A DNA stretch of 11,781 nucleotides from an uncultured Lachnospiraceae bacterium (GCA_910586275.1 CAJUIM010000116.1:1-11781); one strand, 5' to 3'; counted from the first letter of the stretch, positions 1-6,977 are shown. Notes: generated from the sequence alone by a model not told the origin. Made by a program: numbers and translations.

Positions 1-3
1 CCC

Positions 4-55
4 TCCCGTGCGTCCGCCTCTCAACACAACATTCAGGCTGAACTGTTACCGGAAA
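4..55 (+). repeat. Left arm of a 52-bp perfect terminal inverted repeat
   Basis: These 52 bases are identical to the reverse complement of 11730-11781. Identity stops on the inner side at position 56 (a here, t in the other copy). On the outer side the right copy ends with the window, so the repeat may be longer. The arm contains the palindrome TTCAGGCTGAA (32-42), flanked by a short AACA/TGTT dyad (28-31 and 44-47). That is a plausible core for a tyrosine recombinase. The stop codon of the XRE regulator is only 7 bp inside this arm, with no terminator visible between them. Confidence 0.93.
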
Positions 56-62
56 ACAATAT

Positions 63-422
63 TCAGACACGTTCCAACATTCGGATCCATTCCAGCACAA
101 ACTTACGCTTTTCCACCGGCAAAGCATCCAGCATTCGCAGCATGACCCGCTCTTCTTCCCGGCCCTTCCCCTCCTGTCCCGGTTCTTCCCCCTCTGCCGC
201 CTCTCCCAGCAGAAGATAATCCACCGAGACGGAAAATGCCTCTGCCAGCGACAGCAGCGTCCCAAGGCTCATCCCTACATAGCCGCGTTCGATATCCGCA
301 TAATGCTTTTCCGTACACCCGGCCGCTTCCGCTGCCTGCTGCCTTGACATGCCGTATAGTTCCCGCATCCGCCGTATCCGTATTCCGGCCTCCGTCCGGT
401 TATAATCTCTCTTTTCGCCCAT
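63..422 (-). CDS. XRE/Cro-CI family helix-turn-helix regulator
   Basis: A 119-residue protein with a lambda-repressor-type DNA-binding domain at about residues 13-72. It shows the usual pattern of a first helix (IRIRRMRELYGMS), the turn and recognition helices (RQQAAEAAGCTEKHYADIERG), and the trailing LxxLAEAFSVSVDYLLLG typical of this family. The domain is followed by an acidic Gly/Glu-rich linker (about 73-92) and a short helical tail (VMLRMLDALPVEKRKFVLEWI) that may mediate dimerisation. The ATG at 420-422 is preceded by AGGTGAGG at short spacing. It is the last gene of the minus-strand series and ends 7 bp from the left inverted repeat. Transcripts would therefore read out of the segment into flanking DNA. 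A role in controlling the operon or the switch is inferred from position only. Confidence 0.88.
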   Translation of the reverse strand: MGEKRDYNRTEAGIRIRRMRELYGMSRQQAAEAAGCTEKHYADIERGYVGMSLGTLLSLAEAFSVSVDYLLLGEAAEGEEPGQEGKGREEERVMLRMLDALPVEKRKFVLEWIRMLERV

Positions 423-544
423 TTCCTCACCTACTGTTTCATCCTAATCCTTCCTGCCTCCCTAGTACTTCATTGCGCAAATAACTAATTCATTCCCGGC
501 ATCTGTCAGAAAGCAATTTTTAAACACGCTCCCGCCGGCTTCCC

Positions 545-1507
545 CTACGGCTCTATCATTTCGGATTTCACTTCCGCTTCCATATCCCGCAGTATCTTCA
601 TACAGTTCACGATATATTTCCCCACTGCCGTTTCCTCCGACATCTGCACCCCATACACGCCCGACTTATAAATATCATACAGCGCCTCTATCTCCCCGAT
701 GGTAGGAATCGGCTTTGTCTCCATACTCTTCAGTATCTGCGTGGCAAGAAAGATTTTCACGTCAAAAAACAACGCCTTGTCTATAATATATTTCTGGAAC
801 CGGGGAATTTTCTGCACTCCCACATCCGTGGAAAGATCCCCCCTGTCTACCAATATGTAATTCGTCAGCGGCAGTATATCGTTAATATTGTTCACCGCCT
901 CCAATGTCTCTATCTTCGTAATCAGATCCGTCCTCTCCCCTATCAGGGAACGCACTTCCGTCACGTTTTCCGGCCTGCGCACAAAAGAAAGCCCTACAAA
1001 AGACAGTTCCCATTTCCGTGACAGTTCTATCAGTTCCCGGTCCTTTTCAAACAGAAACGGAATCTCATTATGAATCCCCCGCACATGCACCCCTTTATTA
1101 TTGATAAGCACACCGTCCGATTTGGACAGAAAGACAATCCTTTCCCTGTCCGCCTCCGCCACTTCAAACTCGAAAATGCTGTCATTCGCCCACGCCGTCA
1201 TCCCCTTTTTCAAATATCTGTAAGAATCCGTATAATTGAAGCACTGACTGGGAATCTCGAATTTTTTTCCGTTCTCCACCACGATTCCGCCGTCAGGCAA
1301 GTCTTTTGTCCTTACTTTATTTCCCGGCAGATCCATAAGAATATCCGCATCCGGAACTTGCCGGCGTATCTCCCGGATGTTTCCCTCTATCTCTTCCAAG
1401 TTCCCGTGTGCCCCGTTAATTCTATAAATATTGCAATCGTCATGCACTGCCGAAAGCGGCACATCATTCAGCAAAGCCGGTCCTACCGTTAAAATAAATC
1501 GTTTCAT
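545..1507 (-). CDS. Pyruvate-kinase-like protein without the C-terminal domain
   Basis: A 320-residue relative of pyruvate kinase, which moves the phosphoryl group of PEP to ADP. Seen in order: an N-terminal strand (FILTVGPA), the RxNxxHG motif as RINGAHG (29-35), DLPGNKVR (59-66), a short B-domain-like stretch (about 67-140), SFVRR (174-178), the catalytic KIE (198-200), RGDLS (222-226), ATQILKSM (255-262) and MSEETAVGKY (289-298). The putative catalytic Arg, Lys, Glu, Asp and Thr are kept, but the serine of the potassium-binding NFSHG motif is alanine. Normal enzymes have about 470 residues; the C-terminal regulatory domain is absent. A divergent, repurposed enzyme is therefore more likely than the housekeeping one. 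The start is uncertain. ATG at 1507 fits the fold; an in-frame GTG at 1534 has an AGGAGG almost touching it. It lies 51 bp after the antiporter gene and is probably co-transcribed with it. Confidence 0.8.
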   Translation of the reverse strand: MKRFILTVGPALLNDVPLSAVHDDCNIYRINGAHGNLEEIEGNIREIRRQVPDADILMDLPGNKVRTKDLPDGGIVVENGKKFEIPSQCFNYTDSYRYLKKGMTAWANDSIFEFEVAEADRERIVFLSKSDGVLINNKGVHVRGIHNEIPFLFEKDRELIELSRKWELSFVGLSFVRRPENVTEVRSLIGERTDLITKIETLEAVNNINDILPLTNYILVDRGDLSTDVGVQKIPRFQKYIIDKALFFDVKIFLATQILKSMETKPIPTIGEIEALYDIYKSGVYGVQMSEETAVGKYIVNCMKILRDMEAEVKSEMIEP

Positions 1508-1558
1508 ATTTTTTCCCGCGCAGTTTCCCTGCACCCTCCTTTCTTTTTCCCCTTCTTC

Positions 1559-2818
1559 TCACTTCCTGAAATCCATGAACACCGCCGCGTCTTTCTTCTG
1601 CTGTCTGCGGAGCCAGTATCCTGCAATCAGAGAAGAAAGCATTGTTGTCAGAATAAGCACCGTGAAAAATTCCACGCTGATAATCCCGTAGGAATATGCC
1701 ACGGTAGCCAAAACAATCCCCGGACCGCCTCTGGCATTCATCGTCACCGCAAAATTAATCTTTGTCCTAAAGCTTACCTCCGTAAACTGCAGCATAAGCA
1801 GCGTCCCTACGGCCTCAAGGCCAAATGCCATAAGGAAAAACAGGCAAAACCGGAGCAGAGAAAAATTATGCAGCAGATTCAGCTGAATTCCCACTAAGGC
1901 AAAATAAATAGGGATAAAAAAGGAAAACGCAAAGTTCCCCAAAGCCTCCATCCTTGCTTTCGTCTCCCGGTCAGCCCCCACTGCCGCCTTGACCACATAC
2001 CCGACCAGAAATGCCGCATACATAATATTGATTCCGGCCATATAGAGAACCGCACAGACTAAAAGCAGAATGATGAAGCTTACGGAATAGAAATCAATGG
2101 GCTTTATTGCCTTTTTATAGGCATGCGCATGATCCGAAATCACTTTTACCGCCGCAAACAGCCCCAGCGTAACCAGAACTACGCCGGCCATGTCCAACAC
2201 TCTCAGTTCCCCGCTGGATGCAATGCGGGTGGCTGCATTCAGCAAAATCCAGAGACACAAATCCTGAAATGTGGATACTGTCAGTACCGTGTCCGAAAAC
2301 TTAGTATTCATAATTCCCATATCGAAAAATATTTTGGATATCACCGGAATAGAGGTAATGGCCACCCCTATCACGAATACCAGCCCATAGGCGATAAGGT
2401 TGTCCTTTTCACCGATAAAAGCCTTTTGGAACAGCGGAACAAAAGGAATGGCCGCCGCCATGGGCAGCACCGTGGCTCCGACAAAAACACAGCCCATCGT
2501 TTTTCCGTTCTCACAATCTATTTTCAGTTTTGTGTTGTATCCCGACAGGAACATAAGGAAGATTAAGCCCATCTGGTAAAAAATATTAAGTACCTTCCCT
2601 TCCTGTTCGTATGCCAGAAAAATGCTTCCCATAGCATCCGGGAAAAAATAGTATAGGCAGCTTCCCCCTAACAGCAGTCCGCCCGTGATTTCTCCCACTA
2701 CCCTTGGAGCCTTGGCCTTCTCAAACAGCGTCCCCGCAAGAAACGCACTGACCAGCAGCAGGGCAAGAGCCGCCAATGTGGCTGTCAATTCTGATTCCGC
2801 TAATGTTTCTAACGTCAT
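1559..2818 (-). CDS. Cation:proton antiporter, CPA2 family
   Basis: A 419-residue integral membrane protein with roughly 11-13 hydrophobic segments from residue 11 to 402, then a short basic cytoplasmic tail. Family marks are APRVVGEITGGLLLG (37-51), LIFLMFLSGYNTKL (85-98), GVAITSIPVISKIFFDMGIMN (in 151-171) and NARGGPGIVLA (361-371). These are typical of monovalent cation/H+ exchangers of the KefB/NapA type. In the segment where relatives carry a paired acidic motif (ED or DD), this protein has Gln185-Asp186, so one acidic partner is missing. The chosen start is the ATG at 2816-2818, preceded by AAGGAGAGG at good spacing. A longer frame starting at 2878 would run into the upstream palindrome and lacks a better ribosome site. 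It probably leads a small unit with the downstream pyruvate-kinase-like and XRE genes. The ion and the link to glycan synthesis are unknown. Confidence 0.88.
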   Translation of the reverse strand: MTLETLAESELTATLAALALLLVSAFLAGTLFEKAKAPRVVGEITGGLLLGGSCLYYFFPDAMGSIFLAYEQEGKVLNIFYQMGLIFLMFLSGYNTKLKIDCENGKTMGCVFVGATVLPMAAAIPFVPLFQKAFIGEKDNLIAYGLVFVIGVAITSIPVISKIFFDMGIMNTKFSDTVLTVSTFQDLCLWILLNAATRIASSGELRVLDMAGVVLVTLGLFAAVKVISDHAHAYKKAIKPIDFYSVSFIILLLVCAVLYMAGINIMYAAFLVGYVVKAAVGADRETKARMEALGNFAFSFFIPIYFALVGIQLNLLHNFSLLRFCLFFLMAFGLEAVGTLLMLQFTEVSFRTKINFAVTMNARGGPGIVLATVAYSYGIISVEFFTVLILTTMLSSLIAGYWLRRQQKKDAAVFMDFRK

Positions 2819-2876
2819 TTTTACACCTCTCCTTCTTTGACTGACGGAAACGAGTATCGCCTTACCAATGTCATTC

Positions 2877-3040
2877 ACTTAAGCTGCAGCAGTGTCAGGA
2901 ACGATGTTTTTCACTCGGATCTTCGAAAAACGCCGGCACTTAGACGCTGTATTTTAGTGCCTTAGTACCGCTGCGTTTGCCGCAGAGCGAAGGCGTGTCC
3001 GAATAAAAACATCCTTCCTGACGCCGGCTGTGGCTTAAGT
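2877..3040. repeat. 164-bp near-palindromic intergenic element
   Basis: The outer arms 2877-2911 and 3005-3040 match as an imperfect inverted repeat. Both begin ACTTAAG and share CAGC, GTCAGGAA and GATGTTTTT in the same order. Similarity continues outward in patches (CAATGTC, GGAAACG) to about 2843 and 3074. Inside are further small stems, GGCACT with AGTGCC and CTGCG with CGCAG. The shape resembles a REP- or MITE-like palindromic element, or a structured RNA with terminator activity. No transposase is nearby and no clear target-site duplication is seen. Confidence 0.7.
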
Positions 3041-3091
3041 TAACGACATTGTAGCCTTACGGCCCGTTTCCTTCAACCTTTCCGGAGCCAT

Positions 3092-3120
3092 TTTATCCCT
3101 TTTCCAAGAAGGTGGATAAA
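3092..3120. terminator. Weak hairpin after the small HTH gene
   Basis: TTTATCC pairs with GGATAAA and the stem continues through about four more pairs past a one-base bulge. The loop is about six bases. It lies about 28-56 bp after the stop of the small HTH gene. There is no long T run after it on the minus strand, so termination by this hairpin alone is uncertain. Confidence 0.3.
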
Positions 3121-3147
3121 TCTGAATTTTAGCTGTTTTCTTAGATG

Positions 3148-3396
3148 TTATTTTCTGTTCTGGATAATCTTATATACCCTGGAAATACTCAGGTCATATT
3201 TTCTGGCCAAATCCGAGATTTCGTACTGCCCGCTGTAAAAATCGTCCTTAAGCATTCTGTTTCTGGCAGATTTGTCCTGCCATTCATGGTTTTCCGGGAA
3301 GTATACGGTGGTTCCTGCCAATTCACTTACCACGCAGCCATATTTTTCTTCTCCGATGAGTTTTTTCAAAGTTTCCAATGCCTCTTTTGAATTCAT
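3148..3396 (-). CDS. Small helix-turn-helix protein, Mor/CD3324-like
   Basis: An 82-residue protein. The C-terminal third (about 48-80) reads as a small helix-turn-helix: a helix ending in LKDDFYSG, then EISDLARKYDLSISRVYKII, the layout of small Mor-type DNA-binding proteins of Firmicutes. The middle carries a strand-like TTVYFPENHEW. The assignment to the Mor/CD3324 group rests on this pattern and size. The ATG at 3394-3396 has AAGGAG only about 3 bases upstream. That site overlaps the stop codon of sat, 7 bp away, so translation is probably coupled to sat. A regulator of the operon is likely, but its target is not visible. Confidence 0.7.
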   Translation of the reverse strand: MNSKEALETLKKLIGEEKYGCVVSELAGTTVYFPENHEWQDKSARNRMLKDDFYSGQYEISDLARKYDLSISRVYKIIQNRK

Positions 3397-3403
3397 ATTC
3401 TCC

Positions 3404-4465
3404 TTACTCTATAAATATATGGCTGCATTTCAATATTGCGGAAAAAATTTCCCGGCGCATCATAATTTCATTGGGAATATGTCCCTCTTTCAGATACTTC
3501 CGTATAATTGTCCCGCTGATTTCCACACGCCCTGTCTCATAATGCCTACATGTCCGGTCCGTTACAATCTGTTTGCATTCCGTGCAGTAATATGGCTCCC
3601 TGGTCAGCAGCAATTTTATTCCCAGTTCATGTTCCCCTGCCAGTTTCTCTGCCAGTGCATGGGCATCATAAGCCCCGTAATAGCCGCCCACCCCTGCATG
3701 GTCACGCCCGATAAGAAAATGCGTGCATCCCAGATTACGGCGGATGATGGCATGAAATACTGCCTCCCTAGGGCCTGCATAACGCATCTGAGTTTTCAGG
3801 CCGGCCATATATACCCGTTCCTGCGGATAAAATTCCCCTGCCATCTTCTCATAGGCCGCCATCACTGCCTCCTGCGTAAAATCTCCCCTTTTTTTCCACC
3901 CGGTAATCGGGTTGATGAACAGCCCGTCACAGATTTCAAGCGCCAGCCTCTGCATATGTTCGTGAGCCTTATGTATGGGATTCCTGGTCTGAAACCCGGC
4001 CACTGTTTTCCATCCCTTTTCTTTGAAAATCCGCTTTGTGTCTTCCGGTTTCAGCGCATCTTCCAGCAATTCCCTTTTAAGCAGATTTGTCTTCCCCCCA
4101 ATCCGGTACGGGCTTCTGCTCTTTTCCTTCCGCACGCCCGGGTGTGCATCCGCCAGTGTGCCGAATATTTTCTCAATGTCTGCCTCTTTCATTTTAAATT
4201 TACTTTCTGTCCGAAGCTGCGCCACACATTCCCCGCCGTTCCATAAATCCACCGTATCTCCCTTGCCAAGAGAACGGTAAATATCCTCCGGCACGTCCAA
4301 AGTAACCGGTATGGTAAAAATCTGCCCGCCTGCCATTGCATAGCCGTCTGCCACGGAGCGGAAATCTTCTTCCCCCATGAACCCATCCAACGGGTACAGC
4401 AGCCCGGTTTCTATATTTATCACATCCTGCAGCGTCTCCTCATCAATATCTGCCCTTAATCCCAT
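3404..4465 (-). CDS. sat: Sulfate adenylyltransferase (ATP sulfurylase)
   Basis: A 353-residue enzyme that joins sulfate and ATP to give adenylylsulfate (APS) and pyrophosphate. All key family motifs are present: GFMGEEDF (28-35), QTRNPIHKAHE (159-169) with the nucleotide-binding HxxH region, MRYAGPREA (227-235) and GRDHAGVG (253-260). There is a likely zinc site, Cys294, Cys297, Cys306 and His308, and then SGTIIRKYLKEG and MMRREI. The N-terminus is about 25 residues shorter than the common bacterial form, which otherwise aligns from IDEETL onward. The ATG at 4463-4465 has AGGAGG four bases upstream. It lies downstream of the kinase gene across a 242-bp gap filled by a tandem repeat. No APS reductase or sulfite reductase is present, so supply of PAPS for surface sulfation is more likely than sulfur assimilation. 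Confidence 0.93.
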   Translation of the reverse strand: MGLRADIDEETLQDVINIETGLLYPLDGFMGEEDFRSVADGYAMAGGQIFTIPVTLDVPEDIYRSLGKGDTVDLWNGGECVAQLRTESKFKMKEADIEKIFGTLADAHPGVRKEKSRSPYRIGGKTNLLKRELLEDALKPEDTKRIFKEKGWKTVAGFQTRNPIHKAHEHMQRLALEICDGLFINPITGWKKRGDFTQEAVMAAYEKMAGEFYPQERVYMAGLKTQMRYAGPREAVFHAIIRRNLGCTHFLIGRDHAGVGGYYGAYDAHALAEKLAGEHELGIKLLLTREPYYCTECKQIVTDRTCRHYETGRVEISGTIIRKYLKEGHIPNEIMMRREIFSAILKCSHIFIE

Positions 4466-4476
4466 GGTTCCTCCTA

Positions 4477-4704
4477 TTCCAGTTCCGCGTCCGCTCCGTC
4501 AGATGCCCCTCTTCTCAGAGGCAATTCTGCCTGCATAGCCGGCAGCATTCCCTCTGGGCATCTTACTCCTCTCCCGCTGTTTTCCAGTTCCGCGTCCGCT
4601 CCGTCAGATGCCCCTCTTCTCAGAGGCAATTCTGCCTGCATGGCCGGCAGCATTCCCTCTGGGCATCTTACTCCTCTCCCGCTGTTTTCCGGTTCCGCGT
4701 CCGC
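4477..4704. repeat. 105-bp tandem repeat, two full copies and a partial third
   Basis: Copy 1 is 4477-4581, copy 2 is 4582-4686, and the first 18 bases recur at 4687-4704. The two full copies differ at one base (4537 a, 4642 g). Each copy can fold: outer stem GATGCCC/GGGCATC (4502-4508 with 4556-4562; 4607-4613 with 4661-4667), then AGAGG/CCTCT, then an inner CTGCC/GGCAG stem. The single difference lies in the apical loop. On the minus strand each copy also carries AGGAG, four bases, then an ATG opening a 20-codon frame (4499-4561 and 4604-4666) ending in TGA. The repeat fills the space between cysC and sat. Confidence 0.9.
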
Positions 4705-4707
4705 AGC

Positions 4708-5226
4708 TTACCCTCTATATTCTTCTCCGTATTTGTCTGCAATGTAGTCAATGACTGCCTGACAGCTTTCGTCCACGGTCATCTTGTCCACTTCCAATGT
4801 CAAGTCTGGTGTCCGCGGCTCGTCGAAAGCTGCATCTATCCCCACAATCTCTGTTCTCCCTAAGTTCTCCCGGTACATACCCTTCACATCATTCTGCATG
4901 CTCACCTGCATGTCCTTCTTCAGGTAGATTTCGTTGTACCCTGCTATCTTACGCCTTGCAAGCTGCCTGAGATGCTCCAGCGGACCTATGTTGCATATGA
5001 TTCCGATAATATCATTCCGATCCAGCAAATACGCCCCAAGCATAATCCTCTTAATGTTTGCCTCCCTGTCCGCATCCGAATATCCCAGATCCCTGTCAAA
5101 GAGATCCCTTACCTCATCCCCGTCCAATACATAGCATTTCTTTCCTAATTTTTCAAAATGTGTTTCCAGTCTTCTCCCGATGGTTGTCTTCCCCGCACCG
5201 GAAATGCCAATCAGCCAGATTACCAT
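4708..5226 (-). CDS. cysC: Adenylylsulfate kinase-like protein (CysC family)
   Basis: A 172-residue P-loop kinase. APS kinase phosphorylates adenylylsulfate to PAPS, the sulfate donor. Seen: Walker A GISGAGKT (7-14), DGDEVR (35-40), LGYSDADREANIKR (47-60), the nucleotide-lid equivalent KGMYRENLGR (115-124) and GID (129-131). It differs from standard APS kinases in places that touch the substrate. The ISPxR loop reads IGPLEHLR (80-87) and the stacking phenylalanine of FTGID is valine (IVGID). These changes resemble capsule-locus kinases such as Campylobacter Cj1415, which acts on a CDP-linked phosphoramidate, so the substrate is not certain. The adjacent ATP sulfurylase with intact motifs favours APS. 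The ATG at 5224-5226 follows AGGAGG at seven bases. Confidence 0.82.
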   Translation of the reverse strand: MVIWLIGISGAGKTTIGRRLETHFEKLGKKCYVLDGDEVRDLFDRDLGYSDADREANIKRIMLGAYLLDRNDIIGIICNIGPLEHLRQLARRKIAGYNEIYLKKDMQVSMQNDVKGMYRENLGRTEIVGIDAAFDEPRTPDLTLEVDKMTVDESCQAVIDYIADKYGEEYRG

Positions 5227-5283
5227 CCCATTTCCTCCTATGCCTTTCTATATGCTTTTCCAATCTCTTTTCCTTATTTACTT

Positions 5284-5333
5284 CCCCTATTCCTCACCTA
5301 CGTTCTCTCCCCTATTCCTTATCTACGTTCTTC
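5284..5333. repeat. Imperfect 25-bp tandem duplication at a gene end
   Basis: Units 5284-5308 and 5309-5333 match at 21 of 25 positions. The second contains the stop codon (5319-5321) and last codons of the CDP-glycerol-type transferase. The first lies just after it in the direction of transcription. This looks like a local duplication of the 3' end of the gene. Confidence 0.75.
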
Positions 5334-6977
5334 CCCGTATTTCTCAAAATACTTTTCCGTAATGAAGTCTTTGATACGCTGTCCGTTTTTCCCGTCAAAA
5401 TAACTTATATATTCACCAAATGCTTCCTCACGTTCTTTTTCTTTCGGATCCGTCCCGTTGGCAACCTCATTCAGAAAATCCATGCATTGCTCCGTGCTTT
5501 CCGCAAGATACAGCTTCGCGGCGACTTCCGGATGATATATTTCACAGGCTCTTCCGTCAAACCTCCTCAATATGCACATAGGTTTTCTTGTGGTCAAAGC
5601 CGAAACGATGATTCCGCAGTTCGCATCCAGTAGAATCGCATCGGAAACTTTATATGCCAAAGAATAATCGGGAAATTCATCCCAAACCATATTGGCTGAC
5701 TTCCCGAAATACTGCCGCAGCCTGCCGACATCGCTTTCCGACCAAAAACCGTTTCTTTTCAATTCCGCAATATAGACCGGATGGGGGCGGAAAATAAGCG
5801 CCATATCGGTATGTTCTTCCAAGTAACCGAAGATTTCTCTGGCATACAAATCAAATGTGACATTTCCGCTGTCCCACATATGATCCGTCGTCCATAAGAT
5901 TACTTTCTTGCCTTTCAGCTTTTCCCATCCTTGCGGCCATTCCTCTTCTGCCTGCATCTTTTCATATATTTCATCAAATTTAGGATTTCCTATCAGTATA
6001 TAATTCTTCTGAAGCAAATTCTTTCTCTGCAGTTCTCCGTATATAAGTTTATCAAATATGTAATAGTCAACAGATTTCCCTCCTTCTGCCGCCAACTCCG
6101 CAACATGCATCGCTATGGATGCGCATTTTTGGACAAGCACAAACGGAATTGCAACAGCCATCTTAGCATTTCGCATCCAGTTGCTTATATTGTCGAAGGG
6201 AGCAGAAATTAAAATATCCGACTCTTCCAGATCCCTCTTATTATAATACGAAACCTCATATCCTTCGCTCTCGGCCAAATATCTCTTTTCCCCTTTTTCC
6301 CCATAGTTAGGCGGCTCCATAACCACTATGACAGTATGGAACCTTCTATCCTCATGAAAAGCTTTGGCCACAGACTTAATCGTGTTCCATAAATGAATCT
6401 CACCGGTAAATAATATCCTTACTTCCACTTTGGGAGGCAGGATTTCCTTGAGATTCAGCCGTGCCGCATATTCCTGCCTGATTTTCCTTTCTTCCTGCAT
6501 CCAGGACTTTTCCCTACTGCATTTTATATCCGGGCTATGAGTGTCGAAGCAGACACTGTCGATCAGTTCTGCCTTTTCCGTATCATAGACAACAATGTTC
6601 ATCCCCCGGCAATTTCTTGCATAATCCACTTCATTAATCCCTATATATGCCTGATTTCCTGCCTTAAAGGGCTTACTCTTTACCTCTATCCTTATTCCGT
6701 TTATCGTATGCGTGCATTCTATCGCCTCATTAAACGGCGAACGGCATTCATAAATAACGATGCCGTTATTTATGATTCCTATATATCCCCGCCAGTGCGC
6801 ATTGCACAGATCCTGCACCAAATTGATTTCAGACATCTGCCGAACCATATTTTCCGAAAAATGAAATCCAGCCGTATCTTTCACGCAGAAAATAATAAGC
6901 TTATTCTGAATTAATTTTAATAATGATAAATATTCCGAAAAGGAATTTATTTCTGTCAGCTGTTTCCCCTGCTTCAT
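5319..6977 (-). CDS. CDP-glycerol transferase-like (TagB/TagF type) with N-terminal FAM3/ILEI-like domain
   Basis: A 552-residue protein with two parts. Residues about 185-540 match the CDP-glycerol glycerophosphotransferase family, GT-B-fold enzymes that build poly(polyol-phosphate) chains at the inner membrane face. Seen are the GNPKFD turn (330-335), FRPHP (396-400), the AYKVSDAILLDANCGI acceptor/donor motif (441-456) and the C-terminal FDGKNGQRI (527-535). Where the classical family has DYSS, this protein has DANC. Residues about 13-147 look like the FAM3/ILEI carbohydrate-binding-type domain. They include LIIFCVKDTAGF, WRGYIGIINNG, then RGMNIVVYDTEKAELIDSVCFDTH, with the two halves in swapped order relative to animal FAM3. 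The start ATG overlaps the preceding stop (ATGA, 6974-6977) behind a strong GGAGGAGAG, so it is translationally coupled to the glycosyltransferase before it. The donor could be CDP-glycerol, CDP-ribitol or another CDP-polyol. Confidence 0.85.
   Translation of the reverse strand: MKQGKQLTEINSFSEYLSLLKLIQNKLIIFCVKDTAGFHFSENMVRQMSEINLVQDLCNAHWRGYIGIINNGIVIYECRSPFNEAIECTHTINGIRIEVKSKPFKAGNQAYIGINEVDYARNCRGMNIVVYDTEKAELIDSVCFDTHSPDIKCSREKSWMQEERKIRQEYAARLNLKEILPPKVEVRILFTGEIHLWNTIKSVAKAFHEDRRFHTVIVVMEPPNYGEKGEKRYLAESEGYEVSYYNKRDLEESDILISAPFDNISNWMRNAKMAVAIPFVLVQKCASIAMHVAELAAEGGKSVDYYIFDKLIYGELQRKNLLQKNYILIGNPKFDEIYEKMQAEEEWPQGWEKLKGKKVILWTTDHMWDSGNVTFDLYAREIFGYLEEHTDMALIFRPHPVYIAELKRNGFWSESDVGRLRQYFGKSANMVWDEFPDYSLAYKVSDAILLDANCGIIVSALTTRKPMCILRRFDGRACEIYHPEVAAKLYLAESTEQCMDFLNEVANGTDPKEKEREEAFGEYISYFDGKNGQRIKDFITEKYFEKYGEERR

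Larger units (their letters stand above)
2819..3147. other. 329-bp gap between the small HTH gene and the antiporter gene
   Basis: No coding sequence is convincing here. The gap holds the ribosome binding site of the antiporter (next to 2819), a long imperfect palindrome (2877-3040, with weaker outer similarity from about 2843 to 3074) and a smaller hairpin (3092-3120). It divides the glycan/sulfate-activation genes from the antiporter/kinase/regulator genes. I could not find a confident promoter for the antiporter. Confidence 0.7.

Noticed and set aside
3272..4246. Long plus-strand open frame (324 codons) opposite sat
   Set aside because: Sat has all its catalytic motifs on the other strand; the plus-strand translation shows no recognisable domain.
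4499..4666. The two 20-codon frames in the 105-bp repeats as real genes
   Set aside because: They have a fair ribosome site, but the same bases are explained by stem formation and duplication. They are kept as an observation, not as a CDS call.
545..5226. Campylobacter-type O-methyl phosphoramidate pathway
   Set aside because: Only the kinase resembles that route. The cytidylyltransferase, amidase and glutamine kinase partners are absent, and a true ATP sulfurylase is present instead.
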